Positions 17,536 to 27,209 are shown, counted from the stretch's first letter. The stretch: 64,000 nt of DNA from Oleispira sp963933055 (GCA_963933055.1 CAWVSY010000011.1:8767-72766); one strand, 5' to 3'. Notes: generated by a model not told the origin, from the letters alone. Made by a program: numbers and translations.

Positions 17536-18257
17536 TGGCCGCTTTCAATTTAAAAGCTGGGTTAAACCCAATCACAACGTTGCTGCTGCAAACCACCAAC
17601 CTTGATGAAATACAACAAGAGCTCAAAGCAAAGATAGAACAAGCACCCAACATGTTTATTCGTCTACCTTGCATATTCGATTTTGCTGAGCTGAATGAAA
17701 GCATTGATCTACCCTCGCTTTATTTGGTGTGCCATGAGTTTGGCATGCTTCCTATTGGGGTTAAAAATGCGCAAGTTGATCACTACGAACTGTTAGAACA
17801 ACTTGAACTGGCTGATTTTGGCAAAGGAAAAAATAAACAAAACCGAGTCACGGCTACCCCGATTGAAGCCAGCATTGAAGAAAGCACAATAACAGAAACC
17901 TCTGAGCCCATTATCAACTTTGCCGAACCCGCAGCTGTTAAAACCACCGTGCATAAATTCCCAATACGCTCTGGCCAACAACTGACCGCTGAAGGTGATC
18001 TTATAATTTTTGGCTTAGTCAGCACAGGCGCAGAAGTGCTCGCCGGAGGCAGTATTCACATATACGGGCCACTCAGAGGACGAGCACTAGCAGGGATAAA
18101 AGGTAATACCAATGCGACGATCAGCTGTCAGTCTTTAGAAGCTGAATTAGTCGCTATTGCCGGCGAATATAAATTATTTGAAAATAGCGAACTGCACAGC
18201 AATCAAGCGACACTGGTCCAACTTGATAATGGACGCTTGAACATAGAGTCAGTTTAA
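17535..18257 (+). CDS. minC: septum site-determining protein MinC
   Basis: 240 residues. The N-terminal domain (about 1-105) is followed by an acidic/Thr linker and the C-terminal beta-helical domain, with GDLIIFGLVSTGAEVLAGGSIHIYGPLRGRALAG typical of MinC. It inhibits FtsZ assembly away from mid-cell with MinD. It begins on the last base of the HopJ stop codon, and minD follows after 42 bases. Confidence 0.96.
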   Translation: MAAFNLKAGLNPITTLLLQTTNLDEIQQELKAKIEQAPNMFIRLPCIFDFAELNESIDLPSLYLVCHEFGMLPIGVKNAQVDHYELLEQLELADFGKGKNKQNRVTATPIEASIEESTITETSEPIINFAEPAAVKTTVHKFPIRSGQQLTAEGDLIIFGLVSTGAEVLAGGSIHIYGPLRGRALAGIKGNTNATISCQSLEAELVAIAGEYKLFENSELHSNQATLVQLDNGRLNIESV

Positions 18258-18299
18258 TGAATACTGGTTTTTGCAACTTTTTGTAAGGAAAATTTCACT

Positions 18300-19106
18300 T
18301 TGGCCAAGATCATTGTCATAACCTCTGGTAAAGGAGGCGTGGGTAAAACCACCACCAGTGCTGCTATTGCAGCTGGTTTAGCTTTGAAAGGACACAAAAC
18401 AGTCGTCATCGACTTTGATGTGGGTTTACGTAACCTAGATCTTGTTATGGGCTGTGAGCGTCGTGTTGTTTATGATTTCGTTAATGTTATTCATAAAGAA
18501 GCCAGCTTACGACAGGCACTCATTAAGGATAAGCGCCTCGATAATCTTTATGTTTTACCCGCATCACAAACTCGCGACAAAGATGCACTTAATAAAGAAG
18601 CCGTTGAAGCAGTATTAGATGAACTTGCAGAAGACTTTGAGTTTATTATTTGCGACTCACCTGCGGGCATCGAAACGGGAGCACAAATGGCCCTATACTT
18701 TGCCGAAGAAGCCATCATTGTTACCAACCCAGAAGTATCCTCTGTGCGAGACAGTGACCGTATATTAGGCATTTTGCAAAGCAAGTCTCGCTTAGCGGAA
18801 CAAGGTAAGCGTGTTAAAGAGCACCTATTATTAACCCGCTATAACCCGACTCGTGTTGAAAACGGAGAAATGCTTTCCGTAGCGGATGTCGAAGAGATTC
18901 TGGCTGTGCCATTGCTGGGGGTTATTCCAGAATCACAAGCCGTATTAAAAGCATCGAATCAAGGTGTTCCTGTTATTCATGATAGTGAAAGTGATGCGGG
19001 ACAAGCTTATGACGATGCCGTTGCGCGTTACCTAGGTGAAGATCGCCCACACCGTTTCTTAGAAGCTGCCAAAAAAGGCTTTCTCAAACGCGTATTTGGA
19101 GGTTAG
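18300..19106 (+). CDS. minD: septum site-determining protein MinD
   Basis: 268 residues from a TTG start preceded by TAAGGAAAA. The deviant Walker A motif KGGVGKTT is at 11-18. The C-terminal amphipathic membrane-targeting helix (FLEAAKKGFLKRVFGG) is intact. The ATPase recruits MinC to the membrane and oscillates with MinE. It is followed by minE after 2 bases. Confidence 0.97.
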   Translation: MAKIIVITSGKGGVGKTTTSAAIAAGLALKGHKTVVIDFDVGLRNLDLVMGCERRVVYDFVNVIHKEASLRQALIKDKRLDNLYVLPASQTRDKDALNKEAVEAVLDELAEDFEFIICDSPAGIETGAQMALYFAEEAIIVTNPEVSSVRDSDRILGILQSKSRLAEQGKRVKEHLLLTRYNPTRVENGEMLSVADVEEILAVPLLGVIPESQAVLKASNQGVPVIHDSESDAGQAYDDAVARYLGEDRPHRFLEAAKKGFLKRVFGG

Positions 19107-19108
19107 TT

Positions 19109-19360
19109 ATGAGTTTAATGGATTATTTTCGAAAGGAACAAAGTGGCACGGCCAGCATTGCAAAAGAGCGCTTGCAGATTTTGGTCGCTCACGATCGTGT
19201 TAATAGCCGTGGTCCCGATTATTTACCCGAGATGCAGCAAGAGTTATTGGCGGTAATTCGTAAGTACATCGCCATTGCTGATGATCAAGTACAAGTTAAT
19301 TTAGAGCAACAAGGCACCGCATCAGTACTTGAACTGAATGTTATGCTGCCTGAAAACTAG
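19109..19360 (+). CDS. minE: cell division topological specificity factor MinE
   Basis: 83 residues, normal length. The N-terminal membrane-binding/anti-MinCD segment (MSLMDYF) and the sequence AKERLQILVAHDR are standard. It stimulates MinD ATPase to produce pole-to-pole oscillation. Its TAG stop is directly followed by the ATG of the PqiA-like gene. Confidence 0.96.
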   Translation: MSLMDYFRKEQSGTASIAKERLQILVAHDRVNSRGPDYLPEMQQELLAVIRKYIAIADDQVQVNLEQQGTASVLELNVMLPEN

Positions 19361-19915
19361 ATGCCTAATCGACTATTAACACCTTGGCAACGGGCTTCCA
19401 ATACCTGGCAGCAAGCGAATTGGCTGCCACGCTTAGGATTAATATTAACGGTTATCAGTTTTTTCTTTATTTACCCCGGTGTCACTGAACCGATAATGAC
19501 GATCAAAGCGACCGTTAATTTATTTGGTTTAAAAAGTACAATTTTTGAAGAAACTCGCAGCATATGGCAAACCGTCGTCAGTTTGAGAGAAGCAGGTTAT
19601 GGCACTGTCGGCATGATGGTCGTGACCTTCAGTGTCATCATCCCTATCAGTAAAGGCTTATTGATTATCTGGGCTTGGTTAAACCCTACCCGCTGGCGCT
19701 GGCAACTTATTTCAATGGTCAGTAAATGGTCGATGGCCGATGTTTTTGTCGTCGCCATACTCGTTGCATTCTTTACAGCACAAGCGACCGCCGAATTACA
19801 ATCCAGTCTCCATCAGGGTTTCTACTGGTTTACGGCTTATTGCTTGCTATCGATTATTTCAGGCCAATGTTTAGCCCGTTTTGCGGATCAACAATTACCG
19901 CCACCAGGGCAGTAA
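19361..19915 (+). CDS. paraquat-inducible protein A (PqiA) family membrane protein
   Basis: 184 residues with about four membrane helices, forming one PqiA domain instead of the two in E. coli PqiA. Motifs include LPRLGLILTVISFFFIYPGVTEPI and WSMADVFVVAILVAFFTAQA. PqiA/YebS-type proteins partner MCE proteins in lipid transport across the envelope, but no MCE gene is adjacent. It begins immediately after the minE stop with no gap, so it is co-transcribed with the min genes. Confidence 0.85.
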   Translation: MPNRLLTPWQRASNTWQQANWLPRLGLILTVISFFFIYPGVTEPIMTIKATVNLFGLKSTIFEETRSIWQTVVSLREAGYGTVGMMVVTFSVIIPISKGLLIIWAWLNPTRWRWQLISMVSKWSMADVFVVAILVAFFTAQATAELQSSLHQGFYWFTAYCLLSIISGQCLARFADQQLPPPGQ

Positions 19916-19972
19916 AAAAACAAAACTGAGCTATCCTTATTAGATTATTTTTAAATATTCGGATAGCCCGTT

Positions 19973-20332
19973 ATGCAAACCATCGCACTGCACCACATCT
20001 TATTAAAAAGCCCACTATTAGCGGATGACTTAGCCAAAGAATTAGAGCTTGGGGCAGACTTTGCTGAGCTTGCACGCGAATATTCAGCCTGCCCTTCCGC
20101 CCATCAAGGGGGTTTTGCCGGTTATCACCCACAAGATGAACTGCCACTATCAATCATTGAAGCGCTGGCGGTCATTAACGATGCTCAGCATTTTGCTGGC
20201 CCTATTAAAAGTCATCTTGGCTACCACCTATTAAAGCCTGTTGGCGATAAACCTCAACTCGCACTAAGTGATGAGAATATTTTATCGGAAGATGCCGTAG
20301 AACCAATAAAGAATGATAAAATGCCGATCTAG
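19973..20332 (+). CDS. parvulin-type peptidyl-prolyl isomerase
   Basis: 119 residues. The first 90 form a PpiC/parvulin domain: HHILLKSPLLADDLAKELELGADFAELAREYSACPSA, GGFAGYH and the C-terminal SHLGYHLLKP. A short acidic tail follows. There is no signal peptide, so it should be cytoplasmic. It lies 20 bases before a truncated haemoglobin gene and probably shares its transcript. Confidence 0.9.
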   Translation: MQTIALHHILLKSPLLADDLAKELELGADFAELAREYSACPSAHQGGFAGYHPQDELPLSIIEALAVINDAQHFAGPIKSHLGYHLLKPVGDKPQLALSDENILSEDAVEPIKNDKMPI

Positions 20333-20351
20333 TTTGCAGGTAGGTGACTTT

Positions 20352-20765
20352 ATGAATAATAACGCTGAATCTTCCAATTATGGTCAGGGGGAAGCTTCTT
20401 TCAATGCGGCCGGAGGCTTTGAGGGTATTAAACAGTTAGTTGATGCTTTCTACGACGCGATGGAAACACGACCGCAAGCACAACGTATTCGCGATATGCA
20501 CAGCCCCAACTTGGATGAATCTCGAGATAAATTAACTCGTTTTTTAGCCGGCTGGCTGGGCGGCCCCAAACTGTTCAGTGAGAAATACGGCCCGATTCGA
20601 ATTCCGGTCGCTCACCGTCATTTAGACATTGGTCCTGCGGAAAGAGATGCTTGGCTTGCCTGCATGCAAGTGGCCGTTAATGAACAACCTTACCCACAAG
20701 ACTTCCGCGATTATTTAATGGCCCAGCTTTATGTTCCTGCTGAACGAAGTCGCAATAGAGACTAA
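20352..20765 (+). CDS. group II truncated haemoglobin
   Basis: 137 residues, starting at MNNNAES rather than at an upstream Met lying inside the previous gene. Group II (trHbO) features are GGFEGIKQLVDAFYDAM, RFLAGWLGGPKLFSEKYG, and RHLDIGPAERDAWLACMQ with the proximal His and Trp. Such globins bind oxygen, peroxide or NO in the cytoplasm. It is coupled to the upstream parvulin gene. A second, group I globin is encoded at 33.7 kb. Confidence 0.92.
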   Translation: MNNNAESSNYGQGEASFNAAGGFEGIKQLVDAFYDAMETRPQAQRIRDMHSPNLDESRDKLTRFLAGWLGGPKLFSEKYGPIRIPVAHRHLDIGPAERDAWLACMQVAVNEQPYPQDFRDYLMAQLYVPAERSRNRD

Positions 20766-20786
20766 AACCTGATGGCCATCGCATGA

Positions 20787-22619
20787 TCACTTTTGATAAT
20801 GCTTAAAACCATCACGGCCATTATTTTTGACCGCATACATCGCCTCGTCGGCTTGCTGTATCAGCTCATCAACATTGCGCGCACTGAGTACTGCCATCGT
20901 AGTCCCCATACTAATAGTGATCCCCTCTAAAGGCGCTATATCCATGAAATCTAATTGTCGTACCGCTTCAATTAATCGCTGACAGTATGACTCTAAGCCT
21001 TGCGCTGAAATATCCTGTAATAGCACAACAAACTCTTCGCCACCGAAGCGGCCAACACGATCATGCTCGCGCTTCATCCCAAAGAAAATTTCAGATAAAC
21101 GCTTTAATACTTGATCCCCAACCGCATGACCATAATTGTCGTTAATCATTTTAAAATGGTCCACATCAATCATTAACAACGCAATACTGGGCTTTACCCG
21201 AGCCAGCATATTTAATTGCTCAACAAACGCACGTCGATTCAAAACACCGGTTAAACCATCAATATTCGCTAATACCTGCAGCTTATCATTAGCTTCTTCT
21301 AAAGCATCGGCTTTTTCAGCTAACTCAAAAGTACGCTGAGCAACACGGGCCTCAAGCTGCTTATTAACGATTAATAACTGCTTACTCAAATGCTCTACTT
21401 CCTGCTTTTGCTTAGCACGTAAATACAGCATATGAATCGCAAGTGACGATAAGAAAGCCAATAACCCATACGATATCCACAAGCGCGTGCCTGACAAAAG
21501 CTGCGAATAAATGGCGATGTCATGGAAAATGGTCACAATTAGAAGAGCGCCTCCCAAGGCTAAATAGGAACTTCCAGGGCGGCGACGATACAGAACCTTT
21601 AATAGACTCCAGCTATACAGAACGATCACTCCCACCAATAACGCCTGAAAGACACTAAGAAACAACGTAAATACTTGCGTCGGTAAGGCAAAGATACTCA
21701 AGATGGGCAAAATAAAGACATAGCTCACATAGCGAATACTACGACGAGAGATTTCCAGCGGAAAAATATGATGCAACCATAACAGCACCAAAGGCGGTGC
21801 GATTAGCATCGTTAAATATAAACAGCGAATATGCAGCTGCCAATCTAATGCTGCAGCGACTTGATATAACGGCTGATTATCCGTAATGCCCACTCGCAAA
21901 GCGACTAAGAATGCAAAAGCGGATAAGACTAAAGAAACCTGGTCACGTTTATCAATGAAATATTGAATAATCAAGAAGAGGCTAACAATGAACGCTAAAG
22001 CAACTACAAGGGCCTGATCAAAAGTCTGCAGAACATAATCATGCCTTAGATCAGCGTAAGGGCCTATTTTTAAGGATTGCCAAGGGCCTCCACTCGCATG
22101 ATAAAAATTAGAAACATGCCAGATTAGCTGTGTATCTTTTGGCAATATCCCTAGCTCAATTAATTGATTGCCAGAATAGGGCATTGAACTGTCTTTACTT
22201 AATCCGGCAATACCACCTTCTGCCACAATACGGTCATTCACGTAAAGACGAAAAGACGTCGACTGCTCAGGAATGATCATTCCCCAGCGAATATTATCAG
22301 GTAAGTTGGATAAGGTGGCCGTGAAGGTCGCAAAACCCTTTCCTTCTAAGGGTGGATTAACAATCTCTTGCCTATCCCAAGTCATTGGCATGTCGATCAT
22401 CAAAGGTGGCGGCTTAGGTAAGTCTTTTGGCAACAGCTGCTGCTGCCAATACATTCCCCAATGGCCATTCAGCACAACAGCACCATCAGCCGCTTGCCAA
22501 TCAGTGAAGTCAAACGTCGTCCCTAATTTTTTAATCGCCGCTGTATTAGCAATGCTGATGCTGCTAAAACCCAGTATTAAAACGATTAATAACCCTATTC
22601 TTGCAAAGACAATGAGCAA
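20787..22619 (-). CDS. 7TMR-DISM diguanylate cyclase
   Basis: 610 residues: signal peptide (1-24), periplasmic jelly-roll DISMED2-like domain (about 30-190), seven membrane helices (about 205-400), coiled coil (about 400-445) and GGDEF domain. The active-site motif is GGEEF at 526-530, with a product-inhibition site RxxD (REHD, 517-520), so it should synthesise c-di-GMP. Periplasmic sugar-like ligands are typical for this class. It is divergent from dapC. Confidence 0.93.
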   Translation of the reverse strand: MLIVFARIGLLIVLILGFSSISIANTAAIKKLGTTFDFTDWQAADGAVVLNGHWGMYWQQQLLPKDLPKPPPLMIDMPMTWDRQEIVNPPLEGKGFATFTATLSNLPDNIRWGMIIPEQSTSFRLYVNDRIVAEGGIAGLSKDSSMPYSGNQLIELGILPKDTQLIWHVSNFYHASGGPWQSLKIGPYADLRHDYVLQTFDQALVVALAFIVSLFLIIQYFIDKRDQVSLVLSAFAFLVALRVGITDNQPLYQVAAALDWQLHIRCLYLTMLIAPPLVLLWLHHIFPLEISRRSIRYVSYVFILPILSIFALPTQVFTLFLSVFQALLVGVIVLYSWSLLKVLYRRRPGSSYLALGGALLIVTIFHDIAIYSQLLSGTRLWISYGLLAFLSSLAIHMLYLRAKQKQEVEHLSKQLLIVNKQLEARVAQRTFELAEKADALEEANDKLQVLANIDGLTGVLNRRAFVEQLNMLARVKPSIALLMIDVDHFKMINDNYGHAVGDQVLKRLSEIFFGMKREHDRVGRFGGEEFVVLLQDISAQGLESYCQRLIEAVRQLDFMDIAPLEGITISMGTTMAVLSARNVDELIQQADEAMYAVKNNGRDGFKHYQK

Positions 22620-22686
22620 GATAACTCCTTGAGTATTATTTTTAGCGGGAATAATAGCAGTTTCCGCTGCGGAGGAAATGATGAGA

Positions 22687-22717
22687 TTGCTGAAAGATGA
22701 ATAATAATAGGTATAAT
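22687..22717 (+). promoter_or_regulatory. candidate sigma-70 promoter of dapC
   Basis: TTGCTG (22687-22692) and a consensus TATAAT (22712-22717) are separated by 19 bases, 45 bases upstream of the dapC ATG. The spacer is slightly long. Confidence 0.4.
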
Positions 22718-22761
22718 GATGCGTTTTTTACTATTTCTACCAAATTTAGGGTTAACAATCG

Positions 22762-23967
22762 ATGAATCCAGATTTACAAAAGCTGCAGCCTTACCCTTTT
22801 GAAAAACTGACCGCTTTAAAAGCACAAGTTAGCCCGAATCAAAACTTGCGACCTATCGCCCTATCTATTGGTGAACCGAAGCACCCGGCCCCAAGTTTTG
22901 TCACAGAGTGTTTAATCGATAACATTACTCGTATTGAAAACTACCCAACAACCAAAGGTATTCCTGAATTACGAGAAGCGATCGCCAACTGGTTAACTCA
23001 GCGTTTTGGTTTAAGCCAAATCAGTAGCGAGCAGCAAATTATTCCTGTTAACGGCACACGTGAAGCGTTATTTGCCTTTACGCAAGCCGTTGTTGATCGT
23101 AGTAAAGAAGGGTTAGTGGTTAGCCCTAATCCTTTTTATCAAATCTACGAAGGCGCTGCTTACCTTGCGGGAGCGGAACCTCACTTTTTACCATGCTTAG
23201 AAGAAAATGGTTTTAATCCAGATTTTGACGCAGTAACCGATGATATTTGGGAGAAATGCCAATTATTGTTTTTATGCTCCCCTGGTAACCCAACAGGTGC
23301 GGTACTCGATTTAGAAACCCTGACCAAGCTTATTGCTTTAGCCGATAAGCACGATTTCATTATTGCATCCGACGAATGTTACTCAGAAATATTTGTTGAG
23401 GGTAAGCCTGCGCCTATTGGCTTATTACAAGCATGTGAAACGCTTGGTCGCCACGACTACTCTCGCTGCGTCGTATTTCACTCACTTTCTAAGCGCTCTA
23501 ACTTACCCGGTTTACGCTCTGGTTTTGTCGCGGGTGATGCGACAATATTGCAGCCTTTTTTACTTTATCGTACCTACCATGGCTGTGCGATGCCGGTTCA
23601 TACACAGCTCGCGAGTATCGCAGCATGGAATGATGAAGAACACGTAAAAGAAAATCGTCAACAATACAGCCTTAAATTTAAAGCCGTATTAGAAATTTTG
23701 AAGCACCCAAGCATTCAAGATAAAATTGAGGTTGAACAAACAGATGCTAGTTTTTATCTTTGGGCTAAAACCAGCATTGATGAAGAAGAGTTCGCTCAAC
23801 AGCTATTTGCTCAGCAGCATGTGACCGTTTTACCGGGCTCTTATCTATCACGTACCATCGATGGTATTAACCCAGGTAAAAATCGAGTACGCATGGCTTT
23901 AGTCGCTAGTGTGGAAGAATGCATTGAAGCAGCAGAACGCATTAAACAATTTGTACAAGATCTTTAG
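22762..23967 (+). CDS. dapC: succinyldiaminopimelate transaminase
   Basis: 401 residues, class I/II PLP aminotransferase. The N-terminal MNPDLQKLQPYPFEKL and SIGEPKHPAP are characteristic of the DapC branch. The PLP-binding Lys is in HSLSKRSNLPGLRSG. It transfers an amino group from glutamate to N-succinyl-2-amino-6-ketopimelate in lysine and peptidoglycan synthesis. sufE follows after 25 bases and may be co-transcribed. Confidence 0.93.
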   Translation: MNPDLQKLQPYPFEKLTALKAQVSPNQNLRPIALSIGEPKHPAPSFVTECLIDNITRIENYPTTKGIPELREAIANWLTQRFGLSQISSEQQIIPVNGTREALFAFTQAVVDRSKEGLVVSPNPFYQIYEGAAYLAGAEPHFLPCLEENGFNPDFDAVTDDIWEKCQLLFLCSPGNPTGAVLDLETLTKLIALADKHDFIIASDECYSEIFVEGKPAPIGLLQACETLGRHDYSRCVVFHSLSKRSNLPGLRSGFVAGDATILQPFLLYRTYHGCAMPVHTQLASIAAWNDEEHVKENRQQYSLKFKAVLEILKHPSIQDKIEVEQTDASFYLWAKTSIDEEEFAQQLFAQQHVTVLPGSYLSRTIDGINPGKNRVRMALVASVEECIEAAERIKQFVQDL

Positions 23968-23992
23968 TTAACCTTGGCCTACTGGAAAGAAA

Positions 23993-24433
23993 ATGACTGA
24001 TATTACTGTAAGCCCATTTGGCACAGAGATTACCCCTGAAGAAATCCTTGATACATTGGGTTTCTTTGACGATTGGGAAGAACGCTATAAATACATTATT
24101 GACTTAGGCAAACAACTGCCAGCCATTGATGAAAGCAAAAAAACGGATGTCTATTTATTACGCGGCTGTCAAAGCCAAGTCTGGATAGATTCTGCGGTAA
24201 GTGATGGCAAACTATTTTTTGAAGTAGATTCCGATGCGCATATTGTAAGAGGCTTATTAGCCGTTGTATTAAGCGCTTACAATAACAAAACACCTGACGA
24301 AATTTTAAACTTTGATATCGACCATTTTTTCGCTCAAGTGGACTTGGTAAAACACCTAAGCCCAACTCGAGGAAATGGTCTAACCGCCATGGTTAAGAAA
24401 ATCCAACTGACCGCGCAGCAGCTTAAAGCATAG
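23993..24433 (+). CDS. sufE: SufE family sulfur acceptor
   Basis: 146 residues. It has EILDTLGFFDDWEERYKYIIDLGKQLP and the sulfur-accepting Cys59 in RGCQSQVW. SufE/CsdE proteins take persulfide from a cysteine desulfurase (SufS or CsdA) for Fe-S cluster assembly. No desulfurase is in the window. Its last 11 bases overlap the convergent SnoaL-like gene. Confidence 0.92.
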   Translation: MTDITVSPFGTEITPEEILDTLGFFDDWEERYKYIIDLGKQLPAIDESKKTDVYLLRGCQSQVWIDSAVSDGKLFFEVDSDAHIVRGLLAVVLSAYNNKTPDEILNFDIDHFFAQVDLVKHLSPTRGNGLTAMVKKIQLTAQQLKA

Positions 24434-24860
24434 CCTGCGAACCAAGATGAAGATTGGCCATTGCTGTTTCGGCAATGGCCTGATTAACAAATTGCAGCTC
24501 ATTTGTATATTGCTGAAACTTAGTCACTTTGCCATTGTTAAAGCTATAGATATGAGAAGCCGCTAAAGTAAAAGGCTGCTTGGTATCACGATCAATGCCG
24601 CTAAAATAACCTAGCACAACAATATCATCACCAGCATCTAAAATGCGTTCAATAACAAAACGCCAGCGTTGCCACTCAAAGTTGAACGATTTATACAGCT
24701 TGCTTAAGACGGCCGATGGCCCTTGGTAGGTGCCTTCTCCGGCAAAACCTTGATTCTGTTGCCAGGTGATAGAAGGGGAACATAGCTGCGTAAAGCGCTC
24801 AACATCTTGTTGGCGAAAGCAACGGTATAACTCGATCACAACGTCCTTGTGTTTCATCAC
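24423..24860 (-). CDS. SnoaL-like (NTF2-fold) protein
   Basis: 145 residues with the cone-fold pattern of SnoaL-like polyketide cyclase/isomerase relatives: DVVIELYRCFRQQDVERFTQLCSPSITW, GTYQGPSAVL, and AASHIYSFNNGKVTKFQQYTNE. Many such proteins have no assigned substrate. It is a single gene convergent with sufE. Confidence 0.8.
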   Translation of the reverse strand: MMKHKDVVIELYRCFRQQDVERFTQLCSPSITWQQNQGFAGEGTYQGPSAVLSKLYKSFNFEWQRWRFVIERILDAGDDIVVLGYFSGIDRDTKQPFTLAASHIYSFNNGKVTKFQQYTNELQFVNQAIAETAMANLHLGSQAML

Positions 24861-25058
24861 TAATCCTTAATATGACGATCAAATTTAAAATCCTTTTAGT
24901 TCACGTCACTGTGAACTGTTACTCATATTAGCACCCAATCGAGCACATAGAAACTGAGTAAGCTAATCCTCTTATCTTTTAAATCTTTATTTTGCTTATG
25001 CTAAAGCCCGTTATCGCTTTATAATTAACCATTAAGATGACACATAGATTAAAAAAAT

Positions 25059-25787
25059 ATGGCTATTAGACCTCGCATATATACACCTGAAGCACTGGCA
25101 TTGAATACAAAGGTCGATTTAGAAGCTCAAGCCAGCACCCACCTAATAAAGGTTTTAAGGCTGAAAGAAGGCGCTGAACTGCGATTATTCAATGGTGATG
25201 GTCATGAATATTTAGCCGACATCACAATTGCGGGTAAGAAAAATGCTCAGGTCGCCATTCGTGAAGTCCTATCCAGTGACCCTAAAGTCAGCTTTCCCTT
25301 ACACCTAGGTCAGGTTGTTTCAAAAGGTGACCGCATGGACTTCACCATACAAAAAGCGACCGAGCTTGGGATTACTGACATTACTCCGCTTTGGAGCGAG
25401 CGCTGTGATGTTCGCTTGAAAGGCGAGCGCTTAGAAAAAAAGATGGAGCATTGGAAAAAAGTCGCCATTTCTGCCTGTGAACAAAGTGGCCGAAATCACA
25501 TCCCAACCCTCCACCCAGCAATGACCTATCATGAATGGGCAAGCTCAGTTGAAAGTGATAGCAAGCTTGTTCTTCATACTCGCGACCAAAAAAATCTAGC
25601 CGATATTCAAGCACCCGCTTCCGTTGCATTATTAGTGGGCCCTGAAGGTGGCATTACCGATGACGAGGTTGAACTTTGTATACAGCAAGGCTTTACCGGA
25701 CTGACCTTAGGACCGCGTATTTTACGCACAGAAACAGCCGCGTTAGCCGCGTTGAGTTTATTTCAATACCTTTGGGGCGACTTTTAA
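25059..25787 (+). CDS. rsmE: 16S rRNA (uracil(1498)-N(3))-methyltransferase
   Basis: 242 residues, standard RsmE length. It has an N-terminal PUA-like part (ASTHLIKVLRLKEGAELRLFNGDG) and a SPOUT knot domain with LVGPEGGITDDEV and LGPRILRTETAALAAL. It methylates U1498 in the 30S subunit. A TATAAT at 25020-25025 could be part of its promoter. It is convergent with the pseudouridine synthase gene. Confidence 0.95.
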   Translation: MAIRPRIYTPEALALNTKVDLEAQASTHLIKVLRLKEGAELRLFNGDGHEYLADITIAGKKNAQVAIREVLSSDPKVSFPLHLGQVVSKGDRMDFTIQKATELGITDITPLWSERCDVRLKGERLEKKMEHWKKVAISACEQSGRNHIPTLHPAMTYHEWASSVESDSKLVLHTRDQKNLADIQAPASVALLVGPEGGITDDEVELCIQQGFTGLTLGPRILRTETAALAALSLFQYLWGDF

Positions 25788-25799
25788 TAAGCCATCGTT

Positions 25800-26519
25800 T
25801 TAACCCGCTATAGAGCGCACTTCCTCAGGGCTGAGTTCTCTACTTTGGCCCGGAGCTAAATGCTCATCCAATATCAAATTACCAATCGACTCACGATGCA
25901 ATGCCATCACAGGATTTCTAAAGCGACCAAACATACGCTTTATTTGATGGTATTTGCCTTCGAACAAAGTCACTCTTGCGACCTTATTCGATAATATTTC
26001 AAGCTCTGCTGGCCGCGTCATCACATCTTCAAACGCAAAATACATACCTTCTGAGAATGCAGAAATATATTCACGTGTTAACGCATTCTCGAGCCTTACA
26101 CGATAAACCTTATCCACTTTTTCTTCAGGCGACATCAACCGTCGCGACCAATAGCCATCATTCGTTAAAAGCAGTAATCCTGAAGTATTTAAATCTAAGC
26201 GGCCAACAATGTGTAAGCTTTCTAGCACCGCGACGGAATATCCGTTTAATAAACTGATCACCGTTTTATGCTGCTCGTCTTTCGTAGCACTCACAATACC
26301 AAGCGGCTTATTCATCATAATGTACAAGGGCTTTTTATCTTGTAAGACTTCACCATCACACTGCACACAATCAAATTCTTCAACCATCGTACTGACATCA
26401 CGAATGGTTTCACCATTAATAATAATTCGGCCTTGAGCCAACATCAGCTTAACATCACGACGATTGATGTTTCGTTTCTTACTAATGTAACGATCAATAC
26501 GGAAAGATTTAGTTTGCAT
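25800..26519 (-). CDS. rsuA: 16S rRNA pseudouridine synthase, RsuA family
   Basis: 239 residues. An N-terminal S4 RNA-binding domain (about 5-60, RIDRYISKKRNINRRDVKLMLAQGRI) is followed by a catalytic domain with GRLDLNTSGLLLLTNDG, where the Asp is the nucleophile, and KYHQIKRMFGRFRNPV. The RsuA target is U516 of 16S rRNA; the closely related RluF/RluE branches cannot be fully excluded. It lies 17 bases downstream of ogt on the same strand. Confidence 0.88.
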   Translation of the reverse strand: MQTKSFRIDRYISKKRNINRRDVKLMLAQGRIIINGETIRDVSTMVEEFDCVQCDGEVLQDKKPLYIMMNKPLGIVSATKDEQHKTVISLLNGYSVAVLESLHIVGRLDLNTSGLLLLTNDGYWSRRLMSPEEKVDKVYRVRLENALTREYISAFSEGMYFAFEDVMTRPAELEILSNKVARVTLFEGKYHQIKRMFGRFRNPVMALHRESIGNLILDEHLAPGQSRELSPEEVRSIAG

Positions 26520-26536
26520 ATCGTTGTGACAAACAC

Positions 26537-27079
26537 CTAATCGATAACTTTGGTTTTTTCATTAATCAATGCTGCACTCGCAGCATCTAAAGTATGTTTT
26601 TCTAACTGCAGCAGTTGAGCTTTACGTTCAATACCACCAGCATAGCCGCGCAGTGCACGATCACTGCCAATGACTCGATGGCATGGAATGATTAACCAAA
26701 TAGGATTGCGCGCATTGGCACTAGCAACGGCTCTCACAGCACTAGAATTACCCACTGTCATCGCCAACTGCTGATAGCTGGCAAAAGTGCCATAGGTAAT
26801 ATCACATAGAGAGTGCCAAACTCGCTGCTGAAACTCAGTGCCTTGAGGGTCAATGGGCAAATCAAATTCGTCTATTTCAGCCGCAAAATATTGCTCTAAT
26901 TGCTGCTGGCAATCCTTACCCCAGCGCGGTGACAAAGCCGAATCAGCCACAAGCTCAGGCTCTACTTCCTTGTGACACTGCGCTTCTGCAAATTTCAAAT
27001 ACTGTATGTGTGTATCACTGCCTTGAACGACAATCTTACCCAGTAGGCTATTAACCGTTATTCGATATGGATAAATCAT
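26537..27079 (-). CDS. ogt: methylated-DNA--protein-cysteine S-methyltransferase
   Basis: 180 residues. The active-site PCHRVIGSDRALRGYAGG contains the acceptor Cys, and the HTH-like segment RVWHSLCDITYGTFASYQQLA is present. The suicide protein removes alkyl groups from O6-alkylguanine. It lacks the AdaA-type N-terminus, so it is an Ogt and not an Ada regulator. It is probably co-transcribed with the downstream pseudouridine synthase. Confidence 0.93.
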   Translation of the reverse strand: MIYPYRITVNSLLGKIVVQGSDTHIQYLKFAEAQCHKEVEPELVADSALSPRWGKDCQQQLEQYFAAEIDEFDLPIDPQGTEFQQRVWHSLCDITYGTFASYQQLAMTVGNSSAVRAVASANARNPIWLIIPCHRVIGSDRALRGYAGGIERKAQLLQLEKHTLDAASAALINEKTKVID

Positions 27080-27209
27080 ATTATGCCCTGCCTGTATCTA
27101 TTGCTGCCAAAGCGTTATAAACCCTGTATTATGCGCTTTCTTAAAATACAGGCCTTGCTCCACTCAGGCTGCTATTTTCATATCAGCCGCCACCAGCTAG
27201 GCCAGCATC

